From Bacteroidota bacterium (lineage in GTDB: Bacteria > Bacteroidota > Ignavibacteria > Ignavibacteriales > Melioribacteraceae), in NCBI GenBank assembly GCA_023397505.1, contig JAEWUC010000005.1:737170-801169 (forward strand): a DNA stretch of 64,000 bases, given 5' to 3'. A model generated the notes under the pieces. The model saw nothing but the letters and a program-made list of their open reading frames with translations. It ran no database searches and was not told the origin of the DNA. A program made the translations under genes and the position numbers. Shown here piece after piece: positions 26,300-34,694 of this stretch (its first letter is position 1; every line of letters begins with the position of its first letter).

Positions 26300-26442
26300 T
26301 TAACAGAGACTTCTGAGAAATAGCGTTTATCATTTCGAGAAAGTTCACAGAACGATCGAGAAATCTTTTTGAAAATTTTAAGATTTCTCACTCCGTTCGA
26401 AATGACATTTTTTCGATTTTTCAGAAGTTTCTAAAAGTTAAT
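26300..26442. repeat. dispersed palindromic repeat, copy 2 (fuller copy)
   Basis: A nested palindrome in the 276-base gap between the Tat-leader gene and the exported carbonic anhydrase. Its outer arms begin TTAAC and contain AGAnACTTCTGAnAAAT on both sides; inner arms are TCATTTCGA. Read on the minus strand the core matches 18201-18250 at 49 of 50 bases. The right arm overlaps the carbonic anhydrase stop codon (26438-26440). It probably ends transcription or protects the 3' end of that message. REP/MITE-like; no coding capacity. Confidence 0.85.
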
Positions 26443-27073
26443 TAATAAAAACTACTTTGCCTGTGTCGAAGCTATAAACAGCACCTTCAATTTCTAATTT
26501 ATTCTCATGAACAAATTCATGAAGAATGGGTTGTGATTTTTCCAATTGTTCAACAATCATTTCTACATTTTTATGGATTGAATTATCCAACAAATCGCCC
26601 TCTTCTTTTTTAGCAGCTTCAACCGCGGGCGAAATTGCCTCGGCAAGAACATGAAGGTGTCCGCCGAGTTCGCCGCCCTTTATTGTCGCATCGACCGCGC
26701 CGCATTTTTGATGTCCCATCACAACAATTAATTTTACGCCGAGGTGCTCAACCGCATATTCAATGCTTGCAAGCGCAACATCATCAACCACGTTTCCCGC
26801 AGTACGGATTACAAACAAATCGCCGAGCCCTTGGTCAAAAATTATTTCGGGCGGAACACGCGAATCGGAACATGTTAGAATTACCGCAAAGGGGTTTTGT
26901 CCTTTTAACAAATCAATTCTTTTTGCTTCGGAAATATTTGGATGCTGCATTTGGGAAGAAACAAACCGTGAGTTACCTTCAATAAGTTTTTTTGTCAGCG
27001 CTTCAAATTTAGATTGTGCAAACAAATTTGAAACTACAAATAAAAGAATCACCAAAATATATTTATTCTTCAT
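26438..27073 (-). CDS. exported beta-class carbonic anhydrase
   Basis: Zinc enzyme hydrating CO2 to bicarbonate. A signal peptide (1-20, ending LFAQ) sends it across the inner membrane. Zinc ligands Cys68 and the Cys/His pair His121/Cys124 are in LTCSDSRVPPE and GHQKCGAVDA; the Asp70-Arg72 dyad is intact. The 211 residues are a complete family member. An AGAGAGGG ribosome site precedes the ATG. A second, cytosolic beta-class enzyme lies at 29014, so the cell can exchange CO2 and bicarbonate on both sides of the inner membrane. The stop lies inside a palindromic repeat. Confidence 0.94.
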   Translation of the reverse strand: MKNKYILVILLFVVSNLFAQSKFEALTKKLIEGNSRFVSSQMQHPNISEAKRIDLLKGQNPFAVILTCSDSRVPPEIIFDQGLGDLFVIRTAGNVVDDVALASIEYAVEHLGVKLIVVMGHQKCGAVDATIKGGELGGHLHVLAEAISPAVEAAKKEEGDLLDNSIHKNVEMIVEQLEKSQPILHEFVHENKLEIEGAVYSFDTGKVVFIN

Positions 27074-27131
27074 TTTACCCTCTCTGTTTGAATGTGTTGA
27101 ATAGTAAAACCTTATAAGTTATTCTTTGCTA

Positions 27132-27611
27132 TTAAACTCCAATATCTTCGTTCCATAATGCCGGTTTATCCTTTATAAATTTTGTCATCATCTCGATACA
27201 AGTTTTATCATCTTTCACTTCTACATTAACACCACGTGATTTTAGAAGTTCTTCATCACCCATAAAAGTTTTGTTTTCACCGATTATAACTTTTGGAATT
27301 CCATAAAGTAAGATAGCGCCGGAACACATTGGGCACGGTGAAAGAGTTGTGTATAAAACAGATTCTTTATAAACCGAAGCCGGTTGTCTTCCTGCATTTT
27401 CCAAAGCATCCATTTCGCCGTGAAGAATAGCGCTGCCTTTTTGAACACGCCGGTTGTGTCCGCGACCAATAATTTTTCCATTATGTACAATAACGGATCC
27501 GATAGGAATACCGCCTTCTTCCAAACCCATTTGCGCTTCTTCAATTGCGGCTTGCATAAATTTATCCATTATTAATCCATTGTTTAATAAAGAATTAGTT
27601 TTGTTCATCAA
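27132..27611 (-). CDS. cytosine deaminase of the yeast Fcy1 type
   Basis: Zinc hydrolase converting cytosine to uracil. The 159 residues line up with yeast Fcy1 almost throughout: GRGHNRRVQKGSAILHGEMD, then LYTTLSPCPMCSGAI, then YGIPKVIIGEN and the ending ALWNEDIGV. Zinc ligands are His64, Cys93 and Cys96 with proton shuttle Glu66. Asn53, Phe116, Trp153 and Asp156 match Fcy1 substrate residues (N51, F114, W152, D155) with an offset of one or two. HGE instead of HAE sets it apart from tRNA deaminase TadA. An internal Met at 27569 could be the true start. It lies two bases after the uridine-kinase-like gene, so the two are likely cotranscribed. Confidence 0.88.
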   Translation of the reverse strand: MMNKTNSLLNNGLIMDKFMQAAIEEAQMGLEEGGIPIGSVIVHNGKIIGRGHNRRVQKGSAILHGEMDALENAGRQPASVYKESVLYTTLSPCPMCSGAILLYGIPKVIIGENKTFMGDEELLKSRGVNVEVKDDKTCIEMMTKFIKDKPALWNEDIGV

Positions 27612-27613
27612 TC

Positions 27614-28957
27614 TTAATGAACATTTAATGAACTTCCGCCTATAAATTCCCGAAGTACGGAATCGCCCGGTATCGGGGAATCATCTTCAACGGGTTCTAT
27701 TGCATCCAGCATTTTTCTCGTTCTAGCTGAGCGTTCATAAGCATCAATACGAAGCGGGTCGTTTGAATATTTTTTTTCCCACTCTTCAAAATGCTTTAAA
27801 AGTTTTGGCCTGTAAATCGGCACCTCGAACGGCATTGAAGTATTAACAATATAATCGGCGGTATTGCAATAAGGCAAAATTGTTCTTTTCTCGGACGACC
27901 GCACATAATGCCAATGCAACAAAGTTTGCTCGGGGTTATATGCGCGGTGAACCGAATCGCGAAGCATTCGTCGGATTAATCGTAAATCTGTCCAGCGGAT
28001 AAACTGACCATCCGGCATCTTCATTTGAAGAAGAGGTTCGAGATACAATTTGAATTTTTGAGCCGATGGAATTTCTCTGCTGAAATCCGGGTATAGACCG
28101 TGCAAACTATCTATTAACAAAACTTCATTTTCGTGAATTTGTAACGGCGTTCGGTCTAGATGACGTTTGCCGATTTTAAAATCATAATACGGAATTTTTA
28201 CAACTTCACCCGCGGCTAATTTTTTAAGATGGTCGTTAATCATTTCAAGATCGAGCGCTTGAGGAGTTTCGAAATCATAATCGCCAAATTCATCTTTCGG
28301 GTGCATTTCCAAATCGTAGAAATAATTATCAACAACAAGCGGAACAAATTTCATCCCCATTTTTTTCAACCGCATTTCCAATTTGAAAGTAGTTGTTGTT
28401 TTGCCTGATGACGAAGGTCCGCTTACCATAACCATTTTCAACTCACCACTTCTTTCTTTAATTAACTCCGCCGCGGTATCGAGTTGAGTTTCGTAAAAAG
28501 TTTCAGCTTCGTGAACAATCTGCGGAAACTCACCATTCTTAATTCTTTCATTTGCTTTTTCTACCGTATTAAGATTATGTGCCACTGCCCAATCGAGCGA
28601 GCGCCAGACTTTTTTCCATGGAATCAATTCGTTTGGTTTCGAAAAATGTTTTGAATCCGCCGCTCTTCTTCGTGCGGCTTCCTCCCGGTAAAGAATAAAT
28701 TCTTTTGCAACTTTTGCGTGTCCGTTTTCAATTAATACTTTTTCAACAATGTCTTGTATTTCTTCTACATGAGGTTTGTAACTTTCTTCAAATTTTTCTT
28801 CCATTGCAGCGATAACTTTTTGAGCAAGTTCGGCAGCTTTATCTTTATCACGACCGCCCACAGAAACAGCCGCCCTAAAGATCACGTTCGAAATTCTATC
28901 GGGGTTAAAAGGTACAACAGCACCGCTCCGTTTAATCACAAATTTGAATTTGCTCAT
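27614..28957 (-). CDS. ATP-cone / uridine-kinase-like fusion protein
   Basis: Residues 1-100 are an ATP-cone domain (FVIKRSGAVVPFNPDRISN, the motif that senses ATP/dATP in ribonucleotide reductases and NrdR). Residues about 165-400 are a P-loop kinase of the uridine kinase/phosphoribulokinase type, with Walker A SGPSSSGKTTT (179-189), the acidic strand FVPLVVDNYFYD and the DLEMINDHL/IPYYDF motifs of uridine kinases. The likely role is phosphorylating uridine or another nucleoside with built-in control by nucleotide level (inference). It is followed two bases later by a cytosine deaminase, which supports pyrimidine salvage. Confidence 0.85.
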   Translation of the reverse strand: MSKFKFVIKRSGAVVPFNPDRISNVIFRAAVSVGGRDKDKAAELAQKVIAAMEEKFEESYKPHVEEIQDIVEKVLIENGHAKVAKEFILYREEAARRRAADSKHFSKPNELIPWKKVWRSLDWAVAHNLNTVEKANERIKNGEFPQIVHEAETFYETQLDTAAELIKERSGELKMVMVSGPSSSGKTTTTFKLEMRLKKMGMKFVPLVVDNYFYDLEMHPKDEFGDYDFETPQALDLEMINDHLKKLAAGEVVKIPYYDFKIGKRHLDRTPLQIHENEVLLIDSLHGLYPDFSREIPSAQKFKLYLEPLLQMKMPDGQFIRWTDLRLIRRMLRDSVHRAYNPEQTLLHWHYVRSSEKRTILPYCNTADYIVNTSMPFEVPIYRPKLLKHFEEWEKKYSNDPLRIDAYERSARTRKMLDAIEPVEDDSPIPGDSVLREFIGGSSLNVH

Positions 28958-29013
28958 TCGTATTCCTCTTAAACTTCATTTTCCATTTTCGTAAAGATAC
29001 AAAGCAATAGTAT

Positions 29014-29658
29014 TTATGAAATTGATTTTACAGCAGTTTCATAAATAGAATTAACCTCATCCAGTTTTGAAACACAAACATTAAGATCTTTTAACAAACC
29101 GTCATTTAAACCGTAAATCCACCCGTGAACGGAAAGTTGCTGCCCGCGTTCCCATGAATCCTGCACTATTGTTGTTTCGCAAACATTCAACACTTGTTCT
29201 ATAACATTAAGTTCGCATAATTTTTCAATTTTTTCTTTATCGCCGGAATATTTATCCAAAAGTCCGGAATGTTTTTCTTTTACATCTTTAACATGACGAA
29301 CCCAATTGTCTGCAAGTCCAAGTCTAGTATTTTTAAATGCGGCATGAACTCCCCCGCAGCTGTAATGACCGCATACAATAATGTGTTTTACTTTCAATAC
29401 GTCAACGGCAAATTGAATAACAGAAAGGCAATTCAAGTCTGTATGAACAACTACGTTGGCAATATTACGGTGAACAAAAAGTTCGCCCGGCAGTAAATTA
29501 ACAATTTCGTTGGCTGGTACGCGGCTGTCGGCACAACCAATCCATAAATATTCCGGCGCTTGCTGTTTAGAAAGTTTCTCAAAAAAACCGGGATTCTCTT
29601 TCTCTAAATTTTCGGCCCATAATTTATTATTGTCAAAAAGATGTTTTAAGTTGCGCAT
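29014..29658 (-). CDS. cytosolic beta-class carbonic anhydrase
   Basis: Complete 214-residue enzyme without a signal peptide. Zinc ligands Cys42, His98 and Cys101 lie in WIGCADSRVPANEI and VCGHYSCGGVHA, with Asp44-Arg46 present. The sequence FVHRNIANVV and the GLADNWVRHVKDV segment place it with the Can/CynT-like plant-type branch, unlike the exported enzyme at 26438, so the two are not a recent duplication. It supplies bicarbonate for carboxylases. It stands alone between two minus-strand genes with 56- and 81-base gaps. Confidence 0.95.
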   Translation of the reverse strand: MRNLKHLFDNNKLWAENLEKENPGFFEKLSKQQAPEYLWIGCADSRVPANEIVNLLPGELFVHRNIANVVVHTDLNCLSVIQFAVDVLKVKHIIVCGHYSCGGVHAAFKNTRLGLADNWVRHVKDVKEKHSGLLDKYSGDKEKIEKLCELNVIEQVLNVCETTIVQDSWERGQQLSVHGWIYGLNDGLLKDLNVCVSKLDEVNSIYETAVKSIS

Positions 29659-29739
29659 GCAATGTTCTTTCTTTTTTAGTTAAAACCACGATACAATTAT
29701 ACTAAACACGTAATAAATTAATCCATGTCAACAAAATAT

Positions 29740-30384
29740 CTATTTTGGATATCCAACGGTTTGCGTTAAAATTATTCTTTGGCTCGATTTTAATTTTAGT
29801 GCACCGGCGAGTTTTGTTTTATCAACTAAACCGCGCACTACACAAGCTAATTCTTGTGATGCACAATAGAGATAAACATTTTGAATACAAAACCCTGCTG
29901 CTGCCGAAGTCCACATTAATTTTGTTTCCTCGCTGTCATTTGATTTAATCCTATCAAAATCGGAGACAAAAATTAAATTAACAGGAGCGGATTCAACAAA
30001 CTCTTGAACGCCGCACAAAGGTCTTATATCATTTTCCGTAATAGTTAATAATTCATTTTGCTTTGCGTCGTAAAAGAATGCACCGTCTTTTAAAACAACA
30101 TAAACATCTATCTCCTGACAGTTGCGTGCAGAAGGAGAAGTACGCTTTCCGGATTCGGGCCTGTTAATTCCATTAGCAGCCCACAGTAAATTTGAAATTT
30201 CCTGCATAGATAAAGATTTGTTATCAAAACTTCTTTGCGATTGACGTAGTTTTAATGCCTGCATCAAAGGTTTACCGATTTCTGTTTGCGGTTGGGGAAG
30301 TTGAATAGATGTTATATTTTGAGCATAAATTTGATTTGGAATGCTTAAAACAAGTACATAAAAAAGTATTATTTTCTTCATCAC
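29740..30384 (-). CDS. exported nitroreductase-family protein (SagB-like)
   Basis: A signal peptide (1-22, ending IYAQ) precedes a nitroreductase fold. LMQALKLRQSQRSFDNKSLS contains the family's RxSxR FMN-phosphate region, EISNLLWAANGINR is the usual next helix, and TSPSARNCQEIDVYVV the substrate/flavin loop typical of the SagB-type branch. Export of an FMN enzyme is unusual but is known for several periplasmic members. Possible roles are oxidising or reducing quinones, aromatics or peptides; none can be chosen. It lies 54 bases downstream of the DUF4180 gene. Confidence 0.82.
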   Translation of the reverse strand: MMKKIILFYVLVLSIPNQIYAQNITSIQLPQPQTEIGKPLMQALKLRQSQRSFDNKSLSMQEISNLLWAANGINRPESGKRTSPSARNCQEIDVYVVLKDGAFFYDAKQNELLTITENDIRPLCGVQEFVESAPVNLIFVSDFDRIKSNDSEETKLMWTSAAAGFCIQNVYLYCASQELACVVRGLVDKTKLAGALKLKSSQRIILTQTVGYPK

Positions 30385-30437
30385 TCTATCTCCTGAAATA
30401 TTTCAAACATCTCCTTTCAAAATTAACATACAGTTTT

Positions 30438-30794
30438 TTACTTGAATTTGTTGAGAACTGATGATAAATCCGGCGAAAAAAATATTTCGTTTGCACGGTT
30501 ACATTCGCGTATAAAATCCTGAAGAGGTTTACTTGTATATTTTGAAAAATCTCCAACTATTGCAAGCTTAACTTTATAGTTCACAAACTTTTGTAGAATT
30601 TCGCCGGCCAAGCCCGTGCTTAGTTTAAAAAAATCCGGGTTAATGTTTTTTTCATAAAGAATAATATTTCGCGCGCCGTTATAATCGGCATCTGCCATAA
30701 TATCGAGAGCATCCTGGGTTTTGTTGATTATCACTTCATCTGCAAATATCTCTGCTATTTTATAGCCCCCTGCATCATGGAATTTCATTTTCAT
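30438..30794 (-). CDS. DUF4180-type protein
   Basis: A 118-residue protein whose pattern (IAEIFADEVIINKTQDALDI near the start, ARNIILYEKNINPDFF, GLAGEILQKFVNYKVKLAIV, then NRANEIFFSPDLSSVL) fits the DUF4180 family, a small alpha/beta protein of unknown role. It lies ten bases after the cupin gene on the same strand and is likely cotranscribed with it. Confidence 0.75.
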   Translation of the reverse strand: MKMKFHDAGGYKIAEIFADEVIINKTQDALDIMADADYNGARNIILYEKNINPDFFKLSTGLAGEILQKFVNYKVKLAIVGDFSKYTSKPLQDFIRECNRANEIFFSPDLSSVLNKFK

Positions 30795-30804
30795 AAATAA
30801 CCTG

Positions 30805-31158
30805 TTATTTTATTATTTGAATAACATCATCCTTATTTGGTACAACGCATAAAAACTCAAACGGCTTACTTCCAATAGTTTTATAACAATGTGGAATTCC
30901 GCTTGGTATAAAAACAACATCGTCTTTTTTAACAATATGTCTTTCATTTCCAATTACTACTTCCGCAGAGCCACCGAGAACAATTTGTTCATGTTCGACT
31001 GTATTTGTATGCATCGGCATTTCACCACCGGGTTCAATTATAAATTTTCTCATCGCAAAGTTCGGCGCTTCGTTTGAGCTAATTAAAACTTGTTTTGTTG
31101 CTTTCGATCCGGCTTTAACTTCTTCCGCCGGAATTTTGTTCAACTGTTTTACAAACAT
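30805..31158 (-). CDS. single-domain cupin protein
   Basis: A 117-residue jelly-roll protein. The first cupin motif reads EPGGEMPMHTNTVEHEQIVLGG with metal-binding His and Glu in place; the second is FIPSGIPHCYKTIG with the third His. I start it at the Met at 31158, which follows AAAGGGAA at a good distance; a longer frame to 31194 exists but overlaps the lipase gene and lacks this site. The reaction is unknown; such small cupins include dioxygenases, isomerases and ligand sensors. Confidence 0.85.
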   Translation of the reverse strand: MFVKQLNKIPAEEVKAGSKATKQVLISSNEAPNFAMRKFIIEPGGEMPMHTNTVEHEQIVLGGSAEVVIGNERHIVKKDDVVFIPSGIPHCYKTIGSKPFEFLCVVPNKDDVIQIIK

Positions 31159-31174
31159 TTTATTCCCTTTCCAA

Positions 31175-32407
31175 CTAATTATAGTTTGCTGCAATCATTT
31201 TATTAAGCCTTATACTCTCAAACCATTCAATTGCTCCAAGAATACTCGGTATTGCTGCTGTGTAATGATTGCCCCCCGGGATAGTAAAAAACTCAACATC
31301 GGCGCCATTTGATTTGAAATGATTGTATGCATCAACAGAATTTTGATATGGTACAAACTGGTCGGCGTCGCCGTGGAATAATTTAACCGGCACATTCGGT
31401 ACCCAATTTATTAGTCCGTTATCCTTAAAAGCATTTGTAAGATTTGTTTCGGTTCCGTTTTCAAAAGAGTCGATGAAATCCTGCTTAAAAAGTTTTGACA
31501 GATCATTAGTAAGAGCACTGTTTATTTCATCGGTAGTTTTGGTGCCGTTGAAAAGCGAAGGAATTTTTTCAAGATAAGGAGAATTAAAATATTTGTTTAA
31601 TGCATTCCAGCCGAATATATCGTTATAAGCAACAATTAAATATGCAAGGAAAGAGGGCTCGTCGTAAGTTTTATCTTTCAAAATTTTTTTTGCGGTTGAA
31701 TACAAATCATACGCACCTGCCATAGGTGCCGAAGCCATTACATTTATTTCGCCCGAATAATATTGTTGTATTTCGCGGTGCGCAGCCATTGTTACATAGC
31801 CGCCTTCGGAATAGCCCGCGAGGAAAACCTGCCCGTTTAGTTTTATTGATTGCTTCAGCGCTTCTTTACGGCATGCGCGTATAAAATCAATTACTGTTTC
31901 GGCAGATGTTTTTGCGTGATGATATGGATGTACCATTTGTGATTCGCCGAGTCCGAGATAATCAGGCACAAGTGACAAATATCCCAATGCCCCGCCGATC
32001 AATCCTTCGAATGCATCCTGTATATTTGCGGAACCGACTTTTGTTCTTTTAGTTTGAGTACCGTGCTGCAAACTCATAATAGATAAATTGTCTTTGCCTA
32101 CCGGAATGAACAACGCGCCCGAAGCCGTAACAATATTTCCCTTCGCATCCCTTGTTTTATAAATAACTTTATAAATATTCACATCATAAAGCAAATCAAC
32201 ATTAATTCCGTTCTTTGCAATTTCCGCCTCAATTGCATCAGCATTGAATTTGCCGAGCCAAGTTGTACTTACAAGATCGCCGCGTGAATAAACTTGCGGT
32301 TCTACGGGATTGAAATCCGCTTCTTTGCATGAAGTTAAAAACAACATTATAAAAACAATTGTAGATAATAACAAAAAATGTTTAGGGGGGTTATGTTTTT
32401 GTTTCAT
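31175..32407 (-). CDS. lipoprotein alpha/beta hydrolase (secretory lipase-like)
   Basis: The signal sequence ends in the lipobox FLTSC with lipidated Cys27. The rest is an alpha/beta hydrolase: oxyanion region LQHGTQ, nucleophile elbow AGYSEGGY with Ser200, acid in LFHGDADQFVPY, and His in GGNHY. The layout with a cap of helices (about 220-320) resembles fungal-type secretory lipases (LIP family) and related bacterial esterases. Likely located on the outer membrane or periplasmic face; substrate probably an ester or triglyceride. Its stop lies 16 bases upstream of the cupin ATG. Confidence 0.85.
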   Translation of the reverse strand: MKQKHNPPKHFLLLSTIVFIMLFLTSCKEADFNPVEPQVYSRGDLVSTTWLGKFNADAIEAEIAKNGINVDLLYDVNIYKVIYKTRDAKGNIVTASGALFIPVGKDNLSIMSLQHGTQTKRTKVGSANIQDAFEGLIGGALGYLSLVPDYLGLGESQMVHPYHHAKTSAETVIDFIRACRKEALKQSIKLNGQVFLAGYSEGGYVTMAAHREIQQYYSGEINVMASAPMAGAYDLYSTAKKILKDKTYDEPSFLAYLIVAYNDIFGWNALNKYFNSPYLEKIPSLFNGTKTTDEINSALTNDLSKLFKQDFIDSFENGTETNLTNAFKDNGLINWVPNVPVKLFHGDADQFVPYQNSVDAYNHFKSNGADVEFFTIPGGNHYTAAIPSILGAIEWFESIRLNKMIAANYN

Positions 32408-32430
32408 AAGTGCAAAATTGTTTTATTGGT

Positions 32431-32952
32431 TTAAGATTTCTTTTCTTTAAATTGATTAGCGTTAAATTCAGCAGATTTTCCTTTGGCGATGCTCAATGTT
32501 TTCCATTCCTTCCCCGCATAATGTTTTGCCAGCAAGACAATTTGCCCGACGTGGTAGCTTGTGTGTGTAAGCGACCATGCCAAAGCTTTTGCAACTGTTA
32601 ATTCTTTTCCATAAATAAAAACTTTTGTATTTAGCTTTTCTTCAGTCAAATTTTTCAACTCTTCAAATACTATTTTGAAGGCCTCGTTCCAACTGTCTAA
32701 TAACTCTGTTCTAGATTTGTCCCCGCTTTCAAATTCTCCGTCTCGATCACGCCAAGTTTTTTCGCCGTCTTCAGTAAGAAAATTTGTGAACCTTGATTTT
32801 AAATTACCCGACAAATGTTTTAGAAGAACTGCAATGGAATTTCCGTCACTGTCCAATTGTTTATTTAAGTCATTTTCGTTGAGTTGTTCAACCGCCCGCT
32901 CGGCAATGGATTTGTACCGTTCGAATTCCGATTTTATTACTTCTATAACCAT
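32431..32952 (-). CDS. DinB-family protein of the DUF1572 type
   Basis: A 173-residue four-helix-bundle protein with the metal triad His46 (LLKHLSGN), His130 and His134 (LTHTSYHVGQ). The pattern SIAVLLKHLSGNLKSRFTNF followed by DGEKTWRDRDGEF is typical of DUF1572 members. It is distinct from the DinB protein at 7938, which shares only the metal motif. Function unknown; members may be thiol transferases. It begins one base after the stop of the cysteine hydrolase gene on the same strand, suggesting cotranscription. Confidence 0.82.
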   Translation of the reverse strand: MVIEVIKSEFERYKSIAERAVEQLNENDLNKQLDSDGNSIAVLLKHLSGNLKSRFTNFLTEDGEKTWRDRDGEFESGDKSRTELLDSWNEAFKIVFEELKNLTEEKLNTKVFIYGKELTVAKALAWSLTHTSYHVGQIVLLAKHYAGKEWKTLSIAKGKSAEFNANQFKEKKS

Positions 32953-32953
32953 A

Positions 32954-33523
32954 TTATTTTCCTTGAATGTCGTTTTCTAAAATTTTCATTTGTTCTTCAC
33001 AATTAAACACGCTTGCGTAAACAGATTTCAGCGCAGCCATGAACGAGCCGTGAACATCTGCGGCCGGAATTATTTTCCCGTTAAATTCTAAATCTTTTGT
33101 TGCACATGCATCTTCTATAACAGAGCAATTAAAACCGAGATCAAATGCTGCGCGGGTTGTAGCATCAATGCACATATGAGTCATTGCACCGATTATGTTC
33201 AAGTTTTCAACCCCAAGCTCTCTAAGTTTTTCGAGTAGGTTTGTATTTCTAAAACTATTCGGAAAATATTTTTGAATAACTTCTTCCGAAGAGAGAGGTT
33301 TAACACATTCGTTTATTTCCACTCCATAAGTGTTTGGAAGAAAAAATGTTGCTCCTTTGCGAGTTGAAATATGTTGAATATGAATAACGGGTAATTTTTT
33401 TTCTCGAAATAAAGTCAAAATACTTTTTGCATTATCACATGCTCTTTCAATTCCGGTTAAAGGATTTGCCCCGCCGGGAAAATAGTCGTTTTGAATATCG
33501 ATTAAAAGTAAGGCTGTTTTCAT
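32954..33523 (-). CDS. isochorismatase-family cysteine hydrolase
   Basis: A 189-residue enzyme starting at the Met at 33523; the open frame goes on upstream to 33589, but those residues are not family-like. The catalytic triad is visible as Asp9 (LLIDIQNDY), Lys85 (IQKYFPNSF) and Cys118 (GAMTHMCID). The cis-peptide stretch before the Cys and ATTRAAFDLGF after it are standard. Members hydrolyse amides such as nicotinamide or carbamoyl compounds; the substrate here cannot be told. It is followed closely by the DUF1572 gene. Confidence 0.88.
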   Translation of the reverse strand: MKTALLLIDIQNDYFPGGANPLTGIERACDNAKSILTLFREKKLPVIHIQHISTRKGATFFLPNTYGVEINECVKPLSSEEVIQKYFPNSFRNTNLLEKLRELGVENLNIIGAMTHMCIDATTRAAFDLGFNCSVIEDACATKDLEFNGKIIPAADVHGSFMAALKSVYASVFNCEEQMKILENDIQGK

Positions 33524-33601
33524 TTTTTTACGCAGTATGAATTGTAAACAAACCAATTTTAAAATAGAAACAAAAATAAATCCGGTCAATCAGTATAAAA
33601 C

Positions 33602-33629
33602 AAAAAAGACGATCCGCAAGATCGTCTTT
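33602..33629 (-). terminator. terminator of the GroES-like gene
   Basis: A ten-base-pair stem AAAGACGATC/GATCGTCTTT (33605-33614 with 33620-33629), five-base loop, and a run of T on the minus strand (33602-33607). It lies 21 bases after the stop at 33650. Confidence 0.9.
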
Positions 33630-33649
33630 AACTTCTCATGCAGAAACTG

Positions 33650-34012
33650 CTATCTCAATAAATCTTCATCTCGGTAAAGCATTAGTATAGCTGCTTGCGG
33701 AACAATTATAAATTTTTGCTTCTCAACTTCCACTTCAACCGCATCCTTTCGGAGAAATACAGCATAATCGCCTTCCTTTGCCTGGAGAGGGATATATTTT
33801 ATTGCTTTGTTTTCTTTCCACGGCTCATCATCGTCCGACGGAGAACCAATTGCATAACCGGGTCCTGCTTTTACAACATAACCGCCTTGGACTTTTTCTT
33901 TTTCCTGAACACCCGGCGGAAGATAAAGTCCTGTGTTTGTTTTGTTTGCTGCATCTTCTGGTTTTACCAAGACACGGTCGCCGACAATTATAATTTTTTC
34001 GGTATTAATCAA
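33650..34012 (-). CDS. GroES-like co-chaperonin, without a GroEL neighbour
   Basis: A 120-residue Cpn10-fold protein. IIIVGDRVLVKPEDAANKT matches the GroES opening, GLYLPP the start of the mobile loop, and GGYVVKAGPGYAIG the GKVVAVGxG-type strand. It is longer than usual GroES (about 95) because of an acidic insert (SPSDDDEPWKENKAIKYIPL) and keeps QAKEGDYAVFLRKDAVEVEV. No groEL is adjacent, and it has its own terminator, so it is probably a paralogue of the main GroES with a special role. Divergent to a methyltransferase gene. Confidence 0.85.
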   Translation of the reverse strand: MINTEKIIIVGDRVLVKPEDAANKTNTGLYLPPGVQEKEKVQGGYVVKAGPGYAIGSPSDDDEPWKENKAIKYIPLQAKEGDYAVFLRKDAVEVEVEKQKFIIVPQAAILMLYRDEDLLR

Positions 34013-34082
34013 TTTATGCTTCTCTTATATTTACGCCGTAAAAATACTAATTGTAGAATACACCAACAACCGGTATAAACAG

Positions 34083-34679
34083 ATGAAAGGGTTTTGGAAT
34101 AAAAGATATTCAGAAGAAGAGTATAATTACGGCAAAGAACCGAATAATTTTTTGAAAGAGGAACTGATAAAATTAAAGCCGGGTAAGATTTTATTTATCG
34201 GCGAGGGCGAAGGCAGAAACGCTGTTTACGCCGCTACTCTCGGATGGAATGTAGATGCTCTTGATTTTTCAGAGGAGGGGAAACGAAAGGCGGAAAAACT
34301 AGCAGAAGAATTCGGCGTCAAAATAAATTATCAGATTCAAGATTTTTCCAATTTTGCTGTTCAGAAAAATCATTACGATGCCGTCGGAATTTTTTTCATT
34401 CATCTTGAAGAGGAATTGAGAACCTCGCTATTCAATAAATTGATTTTTTCTTTAAAACCTCTCGGCAAGATTCTTTTTGAATGTTTTGAGAAAGAACAGC
34501 TTAATTATACTTCCGGGGGACCAAAAGATATTGAGCTGTTATATTCTCTCGAAGATGTTGTAAATGAGTTTATAGATCTTGATTTCGATAAACTATCAAA
34601 AGAAAAAATCTATCTAAACGAAGGCAAAGGTCATCTCGGCGATGCCTCGGTAATTAGGTTTATCGGTATAAAAATCTAA
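34083..34679 (+). CDS. class I SAM methyltransferase, TehB-like
   Basis: A 198-residue enzyme. I start at the Met at 34083 (MKGFWNKRYSEEEYNYG), which is the usual TehB-like beginning; the open frame goes on upstream, but over the GroES gene. The SAM motif is ILFIGEGEGRNAVYAATLGW, a variant where the Asp of the usual D/ExGxGxG is Ile-Gly-Glu-Gly-Glu-Gly, followed by VDALDFSEEG, the ribose-binding acid. Related proteins methylate small molecules, including chalcogen compounds; the substrate is not determined. It ends 15 bases from the convergent thioesterase gene. Confidence 0.82.
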   Translation: MKGFWNKRYSEEEYNYGKEPNNFLKEELIKLKPGKILFIGEGEGRNAVYAATLGWNVDALDFSEEGKRKAEKLAEEFGVKINYQIQDFSNFAVQKNHYDAVGIFFIHLEEELRTSLFNKLIFSLKPLGKILFECFEKEQLNYTSGGPKDIELLYSLEDVVNEFIDLDFDKLSKEKIYLNEGKGHLGDASVIRFIGIKI

Positions 34680-34694
34680 TTAATAATTATCCAA

